Positions 1 to 7,161 of a stretch of 12,957 nt of DNA are shown one piece after another. The notes beneath the pieces are model-generated. The model was not told the DNA's origin, ran no database searches, and saw only the letters and a list, made by a program, of their open reading frames with translations. The stretch comes from Deltaproteobacteria bacterium. GTDB taxonomy: Bacteria; Desulfobacterota; DSM-4660; Desulfatiglandales; Desulfatiglandaceae. Every line of letters starts with the position of its first letter. The stretch's first letter is position 1. The stretch spans positions 1 to 12,957 of the forward strand of contig JAFDJF010000024.1 in assembly GCA_019307645.1 (NCBI GenBank), in the 5' to 3' direction. The translations under genes were made by a program, and so were the position numbers.

Positions 1-2
1 GG

Positions 3-245
3 ACTGGAGTTAAACACCTCAGGGTTAGAGGTATTAAAGCCGTTCGCTTCTGTGCAATCTTAAAAGCTACCGGTTTGAATATCCTTAGGGCCGCCGCTGT
101 CCGAAGGGCAAGAACAGAGGACGAATCCGCCCTGGACAGAAGGAAACGGCGCGCAATGTATGCTTTTCTTATTATCAAAGAACGAGTTGAATTGTTTTTA
201 GCCGTTGCGATTCGAATTAATCGAACCATGTTCAATTACATGTGA
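3..245 (+). pseudogene. DDE transposase, C-terminal fragment (cut by window start)
   Basis: An open frame enters from the left edge and runs 80 codons to TGA at 243-245. It reads TGVKHLRVRGIKAVRF, then an alanine/arginine-rich stretch, and ends INRTMFNYM. The 'RVRG..AV...A.LKA.GLNILRA' pattern resembles the end of the DDE catalytic domain of IS1182/IS5-like transposases, where a basic tail follows the last conserved helix. Only the end of the protein is visible, so the upstream gene could be intact or broken, and the family is uncertain. No matching left inverted repeat is visible. The element's right end presumably lies between this stop codon and about 300, just before the half hairpin repeat at 301-320. 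Transposase assignment is by resemblance. Confidence 0.6.
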
Positions 246-300
246 TTACATTTAAATTGACACATGCCCGCTTGGCGACTTTTTACGAAACCATCAACCC

Positions 301-320
301 TTAGGGCTCACGTAAAAATA
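301..320 (+). repeat. Half copy (left arm) of the GGGCTCGCG hairpin repeat
   Basis: TTAGGGCTCACGTAAAAATA matches the left arm of the complete hairpin repeats at 1361-1406 (plus) and 10562-10607 (read on minus), with two changes in the GCGC core. The loop and right arm are missing and the sequence diverges after the A run. It sits between the transposase remnant and the end of the MBL-fold gene. Confidence 0.55.
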
Positions 321-334
321 TAAGGACGGGTTGG

Positions 335-1180
335 TCAGCAAGTCAACTCAGCGCCTTCTTTAGCCGCATCAATAACAATACCATCATTATTCCTGCCGGC
401 AAGCTCCTGGCATTGAGCCACGATTGATGCTATCTCAGGGTCTTTTCTGGAAGGGTCATGGTGAAAGAGGATTAATCGTTTTGCGTGTGCCTCTGAGGCA
501 AGATTAAGTGCGGTTACATAGTCTGAATGCCCCCACCCCCGACGCTCATCAATCTCCTCCGGGGTATACTGGGCATCGTGGACCAGGAGATCAGCATCTT
601 TGCAGAATGAGACATAGTCTACAGCATGACTTCCGCCCAACATCTCTTTTGTAAGCTCATTGTCCGTAAGGAAGACGAACGTCTTTTTCCCGTCCCGAAA
701 ACGAAACCCAAATCCACCCTGAGGATGTCGGAGGGGGATGCTGTCGATAACCACGCCATCGACTTCGAGCGGCCCGCTCTTCAGTTTGTCGAGGTAATTG
801 ATTTCGGCCTTGAGATCATCAAATTTAACCGGGAACAAACCATTACTCATTTTGTTGTCAAAGGGGATCTTCAGGCCTTTCATGCAGGTGGGAAAACCGT
901 CAACTGATATCTTGGTTGCCGGATCATGGATCGGGGCAAAAAATGGGAAACCAGCCACATGGTCCCAGTGGATGTGGGTGATAAGCAGATGGATATTCAC
1001 TGCGTTTTCTTCTGAAGACAAGTGGTCGCCAAGGGCTCTGATACCTGTTCCCGAGTCGATAATGACTCTCCGGCCGCTTTCGAGGGTAATTTCTACACAC
1101 GTGGTGTTTCCCCCATAATTGATGGTATCTTTTCCCGGAACAGGGATGGAACCCCGTGTCCCCCAAAATCTAACCTTCAT
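335..1180 (-). CDS. MBL-fold metallo-hydrolase
   Basis: This is a 281-residue enzyme of the metallo-beta-lactamase superfamily, in the broad PhnP/RNase Z-like branch (COG1235-like). It starts MKVRFWGTRGSIPVPG, and the metal-binding HxHxDH motif THIHWDH is at residues 68-74. Further likely ligands are His152 (RHPQGGFGF), Asp173 (FLTDNE), His201 in HDAQ, His218 in GWGHS and His241 near the end, so both metal sites look complete. No signal peptide or membrane segment is present, so it should be a cytosolic phosphodiesterase or esterase; the substrate cannot be deduced. I chose ATG at 1178-1180 because AAGGG lies six bases upstream; a TTG two codons earlier would overlap that ribosome site. The gene stands alone on minus, with a candidate promoter at 1244-1272. 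Confidence 0.9.
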   Translation of the reverse strand: MKVRFWGTRGSIPVPGKDTINYGGNTTCVEITLESGRRVIIDSGTGIRALGDHLSSEENAVNIHLLITHIHWDHVAGFPFFAPIHDPATKISVDGFPTCMKGLKIPFDNKMSNGLFPVKFDDLKAEINYLDKLKSGPLEVDGVVIDSIPLRHPQGGFGFRFRDGKKTFVFLTDNELTKEMLGGSHAVDYVSFCKDADLLVHDAQYTPEEIDERRGWGHSDYVTALNLASEAHAKRLILFHHDPSRKDPEIASIVAQCQELAGRNNDGIVIDAAKEGAELTC

Positions 1181-1243
1181 TATCAACCCTTGTTAGATCG
1201 TTTTCGGTCTGCTTCCCAACCTGACTCAGAGATACGTTCCGTC

Positions 1244-1272
1244 CATTTACGCGAACGATTTGGCAGTGTCAA
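1244..1272 (-). promoter_or_regulatory. Possible promoter for the MBL-fold gene
   Basis: On the minus strand TTGACA (1267-1272) is a perfect -35, followed after 17 bases by TAAATG (1244-1249), a poor -10 with three of six consensus bases. It lies 64 bases upstream of the chosen ATG. The -35 is convincing and the -10 is not. Confidence 0.3.
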
Positions 1273-1323
1273 TTTACAAACAGCATCAGTTGTTCGCTTA
1301 ACCGGCTGAACACCATGAAGACC

Positions 1324-1350
1324 TTGACTTTTCACATCGGTGCGTATAGC
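1324..1350 (+). promoter_or_regulatory. Weak candidate promoter for the DsrE/F/H-like cassette
   Basis: TTGACT (1324-1329) and TATAGC (1345-1350) are separated by a short 15-base spacer. If used, transcription would start at about 1357, just before the hairpin repeat at 1361-1406, which would then be the first structure of the leader RNA. The spacing makes this tentative. Confidence 0.22.
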
Positions 1351-1360
1351 TTCCCGTGGT

Positions 1361-1406
1361 GAGGGCTCGCGCAAAAATGTGAATTTATTTTTGCGCGAAC
1401 CCTAAG
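1361..1406 (+). repeat. Palindromic hairpin repeat, complete copy
   Basis: Left arm GGGCTCGCGCAAAAAT (1364-1379) and right arm ATTTTTGCGCGAACCC (1387-1402) pair along 16 positions with one C/A mismatch, around a loop of about 7 bases. A second full copy lies at 10562-10607 with the same mismatch and a nearly identical loop, so this is one repeat family. No T run follows, so it is not a typical terminator. It sits 36 bases upstream of the DsrE-like start codon. Confidence 0.75.
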
Positions 1407-1442
1407 CATTTTCCCATATATTCATGTTCAGGAGTGAGTCGT

Positions 1443-1745
1443 ATGTCCAAATCCCTGGGAATCTTTGTTTCTTCCAACAAGCACTTTGATAAGGTCATCA
1501 AGCTTTGCAGGGCGGCAAAGAACAAAGGGATTGAGGTCACGTTATTTTTCTCCCATTTGGGGATTCTACTAACCCAGGACCCACAGTTCATCGAGTTTGA
1601 AGGACTCAAAATGTCTGTCTGCAAAGTGGGGTTTGAAGGCCACGGTCTCAAACCGCCTGCCCCCGGCATTGGCGAAAAAAACTATACCACGCAGGCCGTG
1701 CATGCTGAATTGATCGACGATTGCGATCGCTACGTGGTCTTTTAG
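1443..1745 (+). CDS. DsrE/TusD-like sulfur-relay protein
   Basis: This 100-residue cytosolic protein belongs to the DsrE/TusD family. These small proteins carry persulfide sulfur on a cysteine and pass it to DsrC/TusE-type partners. The N-terminal beta strand is SLGIFVSS. Cys60 in the segment [12 protein letters not shown] aligns by eye with the active cysteine of TusD (motif NICVAAALRRG), and the end DDCDRYVVF matches the family's final CDRVVQF-like strand. Cys22 and Cys94 are also present. At 100 residues it is shorter than TusD (about 128). I chose ATG 1443 because GGAG lies eight bases upstream; an in-frame GTG at 1434 would overlap that site. It is the first of three closely spaced genes. 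It may act in tRNA thiolation or dissimilatory sulfur metabolism; the sequence does not decide. Confidence 0.75.
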   Translation: MSKSLGIFVSSNKHFDKVIKLCRAAKNKGIEVTLFFSHLGILLTQDPQFIEFEGLKMSVCKVGFEGHGLKPPAPGIGEKNYTTQAVHAELIDDCDRYVVF

Positions 1746-1755
1746 GGGGAATATA

Positions 1756-2049
1756 ATGGAAAACATCAAGCATGTCGCTTTCCTGATCCGTAGAAAAGAA
1801 GACCTGTTTGAAGGTTCCCGCAGCAGTCTGGGACTGGCGGTTGAAAATTTTTTTGTTCACATGTTCGTACTGGGCGTGGAGGTGGAAATGTCCGAGAAGT
1901 ACAGGGATAACCTTGATTGGTTTGAAGACATGGAAGCCCACTACTACTCCGATAACAAAGCCAACGCAGAGGAATACGGTTTCGAATACATGAGCCTTAA
2001 AGATATCGCGGAAAATCTGAAAAGCATGGACCTCATCATTCCCTTTTAG
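1756..2049 (+). CDS. DsrF/TusC-like sulfur-relay protein
   Basis: This 97-residue protein fits the DsrF/TusC position of a DsrEFH/TusDCB complex. It starts [13 protein letters not shown], resembling the first strand of TusC, and ends [10 protein letters not shown], matching the TusC ending NYDVILRF in position and pattern. The middle ([16 protein letters not shown]) is acidic and diverged. There is no cysteine, which suits a structural rather than sulfur-carrying subunit. GGGGGA precedes the ATG and only 10 bases separate it from the DsrE-like gene, so the two should be co-transcribed and probably co-assemble. Family assignment rests on both ends, length and gene order; a divergent generic DsrE-fold protein is the alternative. 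Confidence 0.65.
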   Translation: MENIKHVAFLIRRKEDLFEGSRSSLGLAVENFFVHMFVLGVEVEMSEKYRDNLDWFEDMEAHYYSDNKANAEEYGFEYMSLKDIAENLKSMDLIIPF

Positions 2050-2058
2050 GCGCATAGC

Positions 2059-2235
2059 ATGAAAATACTACACATATTGAAAACAGACCTGGATGATATT
2101 ACCAACGCACTCCTGTCCGCACTTGGCACGACGCATGGGCAGGAATCTACTGTAATCAGACTCGATGACTCGACGGATTATGAAAAATTGATCGATATTA
2201 TCTTTGACCACGACAAGGTCATCACCTGGTGGTAG
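2059..2235 (+). CDS. Short DsrH/TusB-like protein
   Basis: This small gene of 58 codons starts with ATG at 2059, 9 bases after the DsrF-like stop, and ends with TAG at 2233-2235. The protein starts MKILHILKTDLDDITNALL, like the MLHxL start of DsrH/TusB, and ends DYEKLIDIIFDHDKVITWW, matching the DsrH/TusB ending (DYxxFVxLxxxHxxVxxW). The middle of the usual ~95-residue protein is missing, and so is the cysteine of DsrH. Either this is a genuinely minimal subunit or it has lost internal sequence. The order E-F-H equals the classical DsrEFH/TusDCB order, which supports the call. The ribosome site is weak (AGG eight bases upstream), suggesting translational coupling. Confidence 0.6.
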   Translation: MKILHILKTDLDDITNALLSALGTTHGQESTVIRLDDSTDYEKLIDIIFDHDKVITWW

Positions 2236-2260
2236 AAGTTCGACGCAACAAACTTCTGCC
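2231..2260 (+). terminator. Stem-loop at the end of the DsrE/F/H-like cassette
   Basis: GGTAGAAGTT and AACTTCTGCC form a 10-bp stem with one G-U pair and a 10-base loop. The left arm includes the stop codon of the DsrH-like gene. Only a short ATTTT tract follows, so termination would be weak; it may protect the 3' end instead. Confidence 0.4.
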
Positions 2261-2592
2261 ACATTTTGCCCTGATATCAATGACATCAACTTAAGACCAA
2301 TGTGTCTCACAGGGCTGAGGATTTTTTTGAAAATCCTTAAGCTAATGCCATTTTGGCGAAGCGCTTAATTGTTATGAATCGCAGGAAAATACACGAAGTG
2401 GCTTGCATATCTTAAAAATATGTGCCATACTCAAATTTTAAAAATAATGGGCTTGCAAATCCAGCTTATGCGCAGGTAGGTTTTTGAATTTCAAGTTCAT
2501 TTACATAACTGCACACTCTTTTTTCGGGACAATTCAAGTCTGATATCTTCCTTATGGGAAAGGTATCAAGTAATAAAATGCGGAGGAACAGG
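2261..2592. other. AT-rich intergenic region before apbE
   Basis: No gene is supported here. The region holds an 8-bp stem-loop (AGGATTTT 2318-2325 with AAAATCCT 2330-2337, loop TTTG) and several A/T runs. An apbE promoter should lie here, but no convincing -35/-10 pair stands out. Confidence 0.5.
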
Positions 2593-3654
2593 ATGGAAAA
2601 ACACAGTCCCTTATCCCAGACACACGAAGCAATGAATCGAAGAGCTTTTTTAAAACTCTCCGGCCTGCTCGGCCTGGGCGTAACTTCGGCCGGCATCCTT
2701 CCAGCCACGGCCGAAGCAGTTAAATTCAACAACAAAACCTACAAAGTTTCGGAGACCAGATCAGCCATGGGCACCTATGTTTCCATGACCCTTTTCCACT
2801 CATCCAGAGATAAGGCTGAAGAGGCTATGGGTCACGCCTTTGAAGAAATAGACAGGCTGACAGGACTGATGAACCGCTTTGATCATACAACAGCAGTGGC
2901 CCAGTTAAATAATGAAGGATTCCAGAATGATATTCCACCTGAAGTTGCGGAAGTCGTCGCCAGTTCGCTCAATTATTACCAAATCAGCCACGGGACCTTT
3001 GACATTTCGGTAAAACCGGTAATCGATCTTTTCAAGAAAAATTTTGCTGCGAAGAAAACAGCGTTTCCTGACAACACCGAATTGGACAGGGCCCTCAACC
3101 TGGTTGGCTCTGACAAGATTGAGCTTAAAGGCCGGACAATCCGGTTTAAGAAGCCGGGGGTGGGCATTACCCTGGACGGTATTGCAAAGGGGTACATTGT
3201 TGACAGGGCATCAACAGTCCTTTCCCGCCACCAGTTAAAAGATCACCTGATCAATGCAGGAGGGGATATAAGGACCAGTGGCGCCAGCCGCGACAAAAAG
3301 CACTGGACCGTGGCCATTCAAGATCCGCAAAAAAAGAAAGAATACCCCGATATCATCCACATGACCGACGGTGCGGTTGCCACTTCCGGCAACTATGAAG
3401 TCTATTTTGACAGGGAAAAGATGTTTCACCACATTGTAGACCCCAAGACCGGGATGTCTCCTCATTCGAGCGCCAGCGTATCTGTCCTGGCTGACACGGC
3501 CATGGATGCCGACGCCCTGTCAACAAGCGTATTTGTCATGAAGCCGGTTGCCGGGGTCAAATTCATTAATTCCATTCCGAACTGCGAATGCCTTGTAATG
3601 TCCAGAACAGGCAAGATAATCAAGACTCCGGGTTGGCAGAGCTCGGCCACATAA
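2593..3654 (+). CDS. apbE: FAD:protein FMN transferase, Tat-exported
   Basis: ApbE covalently attaches FMN to a Thr/Ser of periplasm-facing flavoproteins such as Rnf/Nqr subunits, using FAD and Mg2+. Family marks in this 353-residue protein are DGIAKGY (195-201), INAGGDIRTSG (220-230), ATSGNYE (263-269), HHIVDPKTG (279-287) and TAMDADALSTSVF (302-314), so the catalytic domain looks complete. The N-terminus carries a twin-arginine signal, NRRAFLK at 15-21, followed by a hydrophobic stretch and a likely cleavage region around ATAEA (38-42). I chose ATG 2593 because GGAGG stands six bases upstream and the signal peptide then has a normal length; an ATG 13 codons earlier lacks such a site. Its last 35 bases overlap the convergent hflX. 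The flavoprotein target is not in this window. Confidence 0.93.
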   Translation: MEKHSPLSQTHEAMNRRAFLKLSGLLGLGVTSAGILPATAEAVKFNNKTYKVSETRSAMGTYVSMTLFHSSRDKAEEAMGHAFEEIDRLTGLMNRFDHTTAVAQLNNEGFQNDIPPEVAEVVASSLNYYQISHGTFDISVKPVIDLFKKNFAAKKTAFPDNTELDRALNLVGSDKIELKGRTIRFKKPGVGITLDGIAKGYIVDRASTVLSRHQLKDHLINAGGDIRTSGASRDKKHWTVAIQDPQKKKEYPDIIHMTDGAVATSGNYEVYFDREKMFHHIVDPKTGMSPHSSASVSVLADTAMDADALSTSVFVMKPVAGVKFINSIPNCECLVMSRTGKIIKTPGWQSSAT

Positions 3655-5260
3655 GGGCCTCAATCTGAATCGTTAATTCTGACAGACTGGGAGGGTGAAT
3701 TGCTGAGATGGCAATCCCTCCCTTTTTTTTTGCCAGAACACTGACCTCTTCATGGCTCAGGCGATCAGCCTTATTGAACACCATGAGGGTGGGAATACGA
3801 ACGAGATCCAGATCTTCCAGGATCTGTTCAACGGTCTTTATCTGCTCATCCAAGCGGGGGCTTGTGGTATCAACTACATGGATCAACAAATCCGCATCGT
3901 GCAGTTCTTCCAGTGTTGCGGCAAAGGCCTCCATCAGGCTTCCGGGCAGGTTCCTGATAAAACCGACCGTGTCCGTGATGATCGCCTCCCTCTCCCTGGG
4001 AAACCTCAAACGCCTGCTGCTGGGATCCAGTGTTTCAAAAAGGCGGTTCCGGGCGCCCACATTACTGTGGGTCAGGGTGTTTAAAAGCGTCGATTTCCCG
4101 GCATTGGTATACCCCACAATGGAGACAACCGGCAGGCTTCTCTGGTTTCTCAGCTTTCTCCTGTCCTCTCTCTGCCTCTTGATACCTTTCCACTCCTGAT
4201 TCAGCCTTGATATCCGCTCCCGAACGCGGCGCCTGTTGATTTCCAGTTTTGTCTCACCGGGGCCCCTGCCACCAATCTCTCCGGTCAGCCTGGACATTGC
4301 CGTGTTCTTGGTAGCCAGCCTTGGAAGCAAATATTTCAACTGGGCGAGTTCCACCTGGATCTTCCCCTCCCTGGTCACGGCCCGCCTGGCAAATATATCA
4401 AGGATAAGCTGACTTCGGTCGATAATCTTCAACTCCGTAAAATCCGTTAAGCTTTTCACTTGGGCGGGTGTCAGCTCATTGTTGAAGATCAAGAAGCCGG
4501 AGCCGGTCTGGAAACACCGGAGGACCAGTTCCATGAGCTTACCTTTCCGGATCAAAAAACGGGAATCTGCCTTTTTTATACGCTGAACCACTTTCCCAAC
4601 CACCTCTATGTTGTCAGAGGCCGCAAGGTCCTCCAGTTCGTCCAGGAATTCTTCCTCCTGCCACCTGGGACCGGTCGTAACACCAACCAGAAGGGCTCTC
4701 TCCTCCTTGCCTACAGCCCGTGCGCCCCGGGTCCTGGCCAGCTCCTCCTCAAGCGACTGGATCATTTCAATAAAATCGACATCCAGCCGGCCGATATCAG
4801 GGACGCGATTGACAATCCACCCCTTTCCGTTTTGGTTGGAAGGCAGAATATTTGCGTAGGAAATAGATCCCGGAATCCCCTTTTCATCCACCTGGACGCA
4901 CACCATCAGATCAAGACCGAGTAGCACAAGGTCTGTAATATCCTCGTCTGAGAATGACTCCCCGTCCAGATGGGTGTGGATGCATCGAAGCCCCTTGAGA
5001 CGCCCCGGTCCCAGCCTGACCCTGCTGAGGTCAGGAATCCAGATGTGTTTATGATCTCCCACGATGACATAGACAACATCCCCTTTCCGGGTCATCAGCA
5101 AAGCAACTTGTCTCTTAATTTCACGAGAAATGGAGGAAATCTGGCGGGTTAGCTCGTGAGTAATAATTTCACGGCGGGGTATTCTGCGGCGGTACAGATT
5201 CTGGAGCCGCTTCTGGTGACTGGCCTTCAGGCCACCTGTTTTACCAAATACTTTCTCGAT
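3620..5260 (-). CDS. hflX: GTPase HflX, start codon unclear
   Basis: HflX is a ribosome-associated GTPase that splits stalled 70S ribosomes. Numbered from 5260, it has the glycine-rich linker GGRGPGE (330-336), P-loop GYTNAGKST (383-391), DTVGF (430-434), NKAD (496-499) and an SA motif. The first usual start codon is TTG at 5099-5101 (ATG at 5093-5095), giving about 490 residues. However, the frame stays open upstream to TAG at 5264-5266, and that stretch reads as real HflX N-terminus: VFGKTGGLK, then RLQNLYRRRIP, then ELTRQISSISREIKRQ leading into the conserved VVYVIVGD. No ATG, GTG or TTG occurs there; ATC at 5258-5260 sits where the family normally starts, 15 bases after dnaB. I give that start as an inference. 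HflX is last in the ribosomal/dnaB operon. Confidence 0.9.
   Translation of the reverse strand: MEKVFGKTGGLKASHQKRLQNLYRRRIPRREIITHELTRQISSISREIKRQVALLMTRKGDVVYVIVGDHKHIWIPDLSRVRLGPGRLKGLRCIHTHLDGESFSDEDITDLVLLGLDLMVCVQVDEKGIPGSISYANILPSNQNGKGWIVNRVPDIGRLDVDFIEMIQSLEEELARTRGARAVGKEERALLVGVTTGPRWQEEEFLDELEDLAASDNIEVVGKVVQRIKKADSRFLIRKGKLMELVLRCFQTGSGFLIFNNELTPAQVKSLTDFTELKIIDRSQLILDIFARRAVTREGKIQVELAQLKYLLPRLATKNTAMSRLTGEIGGRGPGETKLEINRRRVRERISRLNQEWKGIKRQREDRRKLRNQRSLPVVSIVGYTNAGKSTLLNTLTHSNVGARNRLFETLDPSSRRLRFPREREAIITDTVGFIRNLPGSLMEAFAATLEELHDADLLIHVVDTTSPRLDEQIKTVEQILEDLDLVRIPTLMVFNKADRLSHEEVSVLAKKKGGIAISAIHPPSLSELTIQIEALMWPSSANPES
3689..3731 (+). terminator. Intrinsic terminator of apbE, inside hflX coding sequence
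   Basis: GGGAGGG (3689-3695) pairs with CCCTCCC (3716-3722), and ATTGC (3699-3703) pairs with GCAAT (3711-3715), with TGA bulged on one side. Nine T residues follow at 3723-3731. This is a strong Rho-independent terminator on plus, 34 bases after the apbE stop. The same bases encode AKKKGGIAISAIHPPS near the C-terminus of hflX on minus, where the tract reads as A9 ahead of the stem and cannot terminate. Confidence 0.88.
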
Positions 5261-5275
5261 AGCCTATTTCTCGGG

Positions 5276-6640
5276 TTACGTTGTTGGGACTTCTTCAATA
5301 TAATTCCCAAAAGCGGTCAACTCCTTTCTGAAAGTCAACTTGAACTTCCCGATAGGACCGTTCCTCTGCTTGCCGATAATAATCTCAGCGATATTCCGAC
5401 TCTCTTCCGAGTCGGGATTGTACATCTCGTCTCTGTAGATAAAGGCGATCACATCCGCATCCTGTTCGATGGCACCGCTTTCCCTCAGATCTGCCAGCTG
5501 CGGTCGCTTGTTGGGCCGGTCTTCCACTTTCCTGTTCAACTGCGACAGGGCAATGACAGGCACATCGAGATCTTTGGCCATGGCCTTTAAAGACCTTGAA
5601 ATTTCCGACATCTCCAGTTGTCTCGACTCTGCGGATTTCCTGCCCTGAATCAACTGGATATAGTCAACTATGATAAGGGCCAGGTCATCCTTTTTCTTCA
5701 ATCTCCTGCATTTTGCCTTCATCTTAAGCACGCTTATACCGGAACTGTCATCGATAAAGATGGGCAGCTCGGAAAGGCGGTTTGCCGAGTGGGTCAAGGC
5801 TTCCCATTCCTTGCCCCGCAGGTTTCCGGTTCTCAGCTTGGTGGCGTCTATCCTGGCATCAAACCCCAGAAGCCTTATGCCCAGCTGCTGTCTGGACATT
5901 TCCAGAGAGAAAACAGCAACCCCTTTCCCTGTCTTTTTGGCCGCATTGTAACCGATATTCAAAGCAAAAGCCGTCTTTCCCATACTTGGCCTGCCCGCAA
6001 TAATGATCAGATCTGAAGGCTGCAGACCTGCTGTCAGACGATCGAAATCCCTAAAATCAGTGGGAACGCCGGTTACATACCCATCAAAGGCCGCCGTACT
6101 CTCAAGTTTTTTGAAACTGCCGGTGATCACGTCCTTCAGGCTATGAAATCCTTCTCTGACCTGTTCCTCCGAAATCTCAAAGATGGACTGTTCAGCCATC
6201 TCAAGAAGGTCTTCGGTTTCTTCCCAATTCTGAAAACAGGCCTCAGAGATTGTCGAACATTTACCGATCAGTCTCCTTCGCAAAGAAAGACTTTTGACGA
6301 TCTCGGCGTGAAAAGTGATTCCTGCAGAGGTGGAAACAGCCTCCGCCAGCGAGGCGGGATAATCAGGCCCACCTGCCTTTTCCTCAAGTTTTTTACGGTT
6401 TAGATATTGAGAGAGGGTAATAATATCAATCGGTTCACCCTGATTATACAGCTCAGCCATTCCCTCAAAAATATGCATGTTGGCCTCGCGGTAGAAATCA
6501 TCAGCGGACAGGATATCCATGACCTGATTCATAGCATCATTATTCATCAATATGCCGCCAAGGATCGCCTCTTCAGCCTCGATGTTGTGGGGGGGGACTT
6601 TCAGATAAGCGGGCGCTGTTTTCTCTATTGCCTGAGGCAC
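5276..6640 (-). CDS. dnaB: Replicative DNA helicase DnaB
   Basis: DnaB is the hexameric ATP-driven helicase that unwinds DNA at the replication fork. The 454-residue protein has the usual length and no intein. The N-terminal primase-contact domain opens PHNIEAEEAILGG (17-29). In the RecA-like domain the Walker A is GRPSMGKTA (216-224), FSLEMS follows at 244-249, Walker B is LIIVDYIQL (322-330), the DNA-binding ALSQLNR is at 364-370 and the arginine finger segment KQRNGP is at 424-429. The start is GTG at 6638-6640, directly abutting the TAA of rplI. Its ribosome site AGAGGA lies inside the last rplI codons, so translation is probably coupled. hflX follows within about 20 bases. Confidence 0.97.
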   Translation of the reverse strand: MPQAIEKTAPAYLKVPPHNIEAEEAILGGILMNNDAMNQVMDILSADDFYREANMHIFEGMAELYNQGEPIDIITLSQYLNRKKLEEKAGGPDYPASLAEAVSTSAGITFHAEIVKSLSLRRRLIGKCSTISEACFQNWEETEDLLEMAEQSIFEISEEQVREGFHSLKDVITGSFKKLESTAAFDGYVTGVPTDFRDFDRLTAGLQPSDLIIIAGRPSMGKTAFALNIGYNAAKKTGKGVAVFSLEMSRQQLGIRLLGFDARIDATKLRTGNLRGKEWEALTHSANRLSELPIFIDDSSGISVLKMKAKCRRLKKKDDLALIIVDYIQLIQGRKSAESRQLEMSEISRSLKAMAKDLDVPVIALSQLNRKVEDRPNKRPQLADLRESGAIEQDADVIAFIYRDEMYNPDSEESRNIAEIIIGKQRNGPIGKFKLTFRKELTAFGNYIEEVPTT

Positions 6641-7099
6641 TTATTCCTCTTTTCCTTTTTCAGGGACAATTTTTACCTTTATCTCACCCGTCACTTCGGG
6701 ATAGATTTTGACCTTGGCCTCGAATTCTCCAAGTTCTTTTATGGGCTTTTCCAGAACAATTTTCTTACGATCAATGATAATCCCTTTGCTTTCAAGATGG
6801 GATGCAATGTCCATACTGGTAACCGAGCCGTACAGTTTCCCCTCTTCACCTGCTTTGTGCTCGAAGGTAATCTCCATTTCTTCTATCTGTTGTTTAACTT
6901 TCTCGGCATTCTCCTTTGCGTTTAACCTTCTGACCTCAATCTTTTTTCTTTGCAGCTCAAGGGAGTTAATATTCTCCAGACTGGCTTCAAGGGCAAGGCC
7001 TTTCGGCATCAGATAATTACGTGCGTATCCCTTTGCGACATTGACAATATCCCCTTCCAGGCCCAGTTCATCCAAATCCTGTCTCAAAATGACTTCCAT
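6641..7099 (-). CDS. rplI: 50S ribosomal protein L9
   Basis: L9 (bL9) binds 23S rRNA near the L1 stalk and supports reading-frame maintenance. The 152-residue protein shows the N-terminal rRNA-binding signature EVILRQDLDELGLEGDIVNVAKGYARNYLMPKGLA, then the long connecting helix (about 40-75, rich in charged residues) and the C-terminal domain beginning around GKLYGSVTS. Length is close to the usual 148. GGAGG stands ten bases before ATG 7097-7099. It lies between the DUF2232 gene and dnaB, the usual order in this group of bacteria. Confidence 0.97.
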   Translation of the reverse strand: MEVILRQDLDELGLEGDIVNVAKGYARNYLMPKGLALEASLENINSLELQRKKIEVRRLNAKENAEKVKQQIEEMEITFEHKAGEEGKLYGSVTSMDIASHLESKGIIIDRKKIVLEKPIKELGEFEAKVKIYPEVTGEIKVKIVPEKGKEE

Positions 7100-7161
7100 T
7101 GTTATTTATCCTCCATCTTCAAATAAAACTCCAGCATGTTCATCAGGCACCTTTAAAGGAT

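Noticed and set aside
1183..1374. A 63-codon minus-strand open frame upstream of the MBL-fold gene
   Set aside because: It is rich in Arg/Ser/Thr without a recognisable domain, covers the likely promoter region of the MBL gene and has no clear ribosome site; I see no support for a protein.
1361..1406. Hairpin repeat as a Rho-independent terminator
   Set aside because: The stem is strong, but no T tract follows on either strand and it lies just upstream of a gene start in both complete copies.
2068..2310. An 80-codon minus-strand frame over the DsrH-like gene
   Set aside because: The plus-strand 58-codon frame has DsrH-like ends and operon spacing; the minus frame has neither.
3708..4924. 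Long plus-strand open frames of 80-160 codons
   Set aside because: They are antisense shadows of hflX with low-complexity Ser/Arg/Leu composition; hflX motifs explain the region.
5156..6925. Plus-strand frames opposite dnaB and rplI, up to 172 codons
   Set aside because: They overlap well-supported dnaB and rplI and show no family resemblance.
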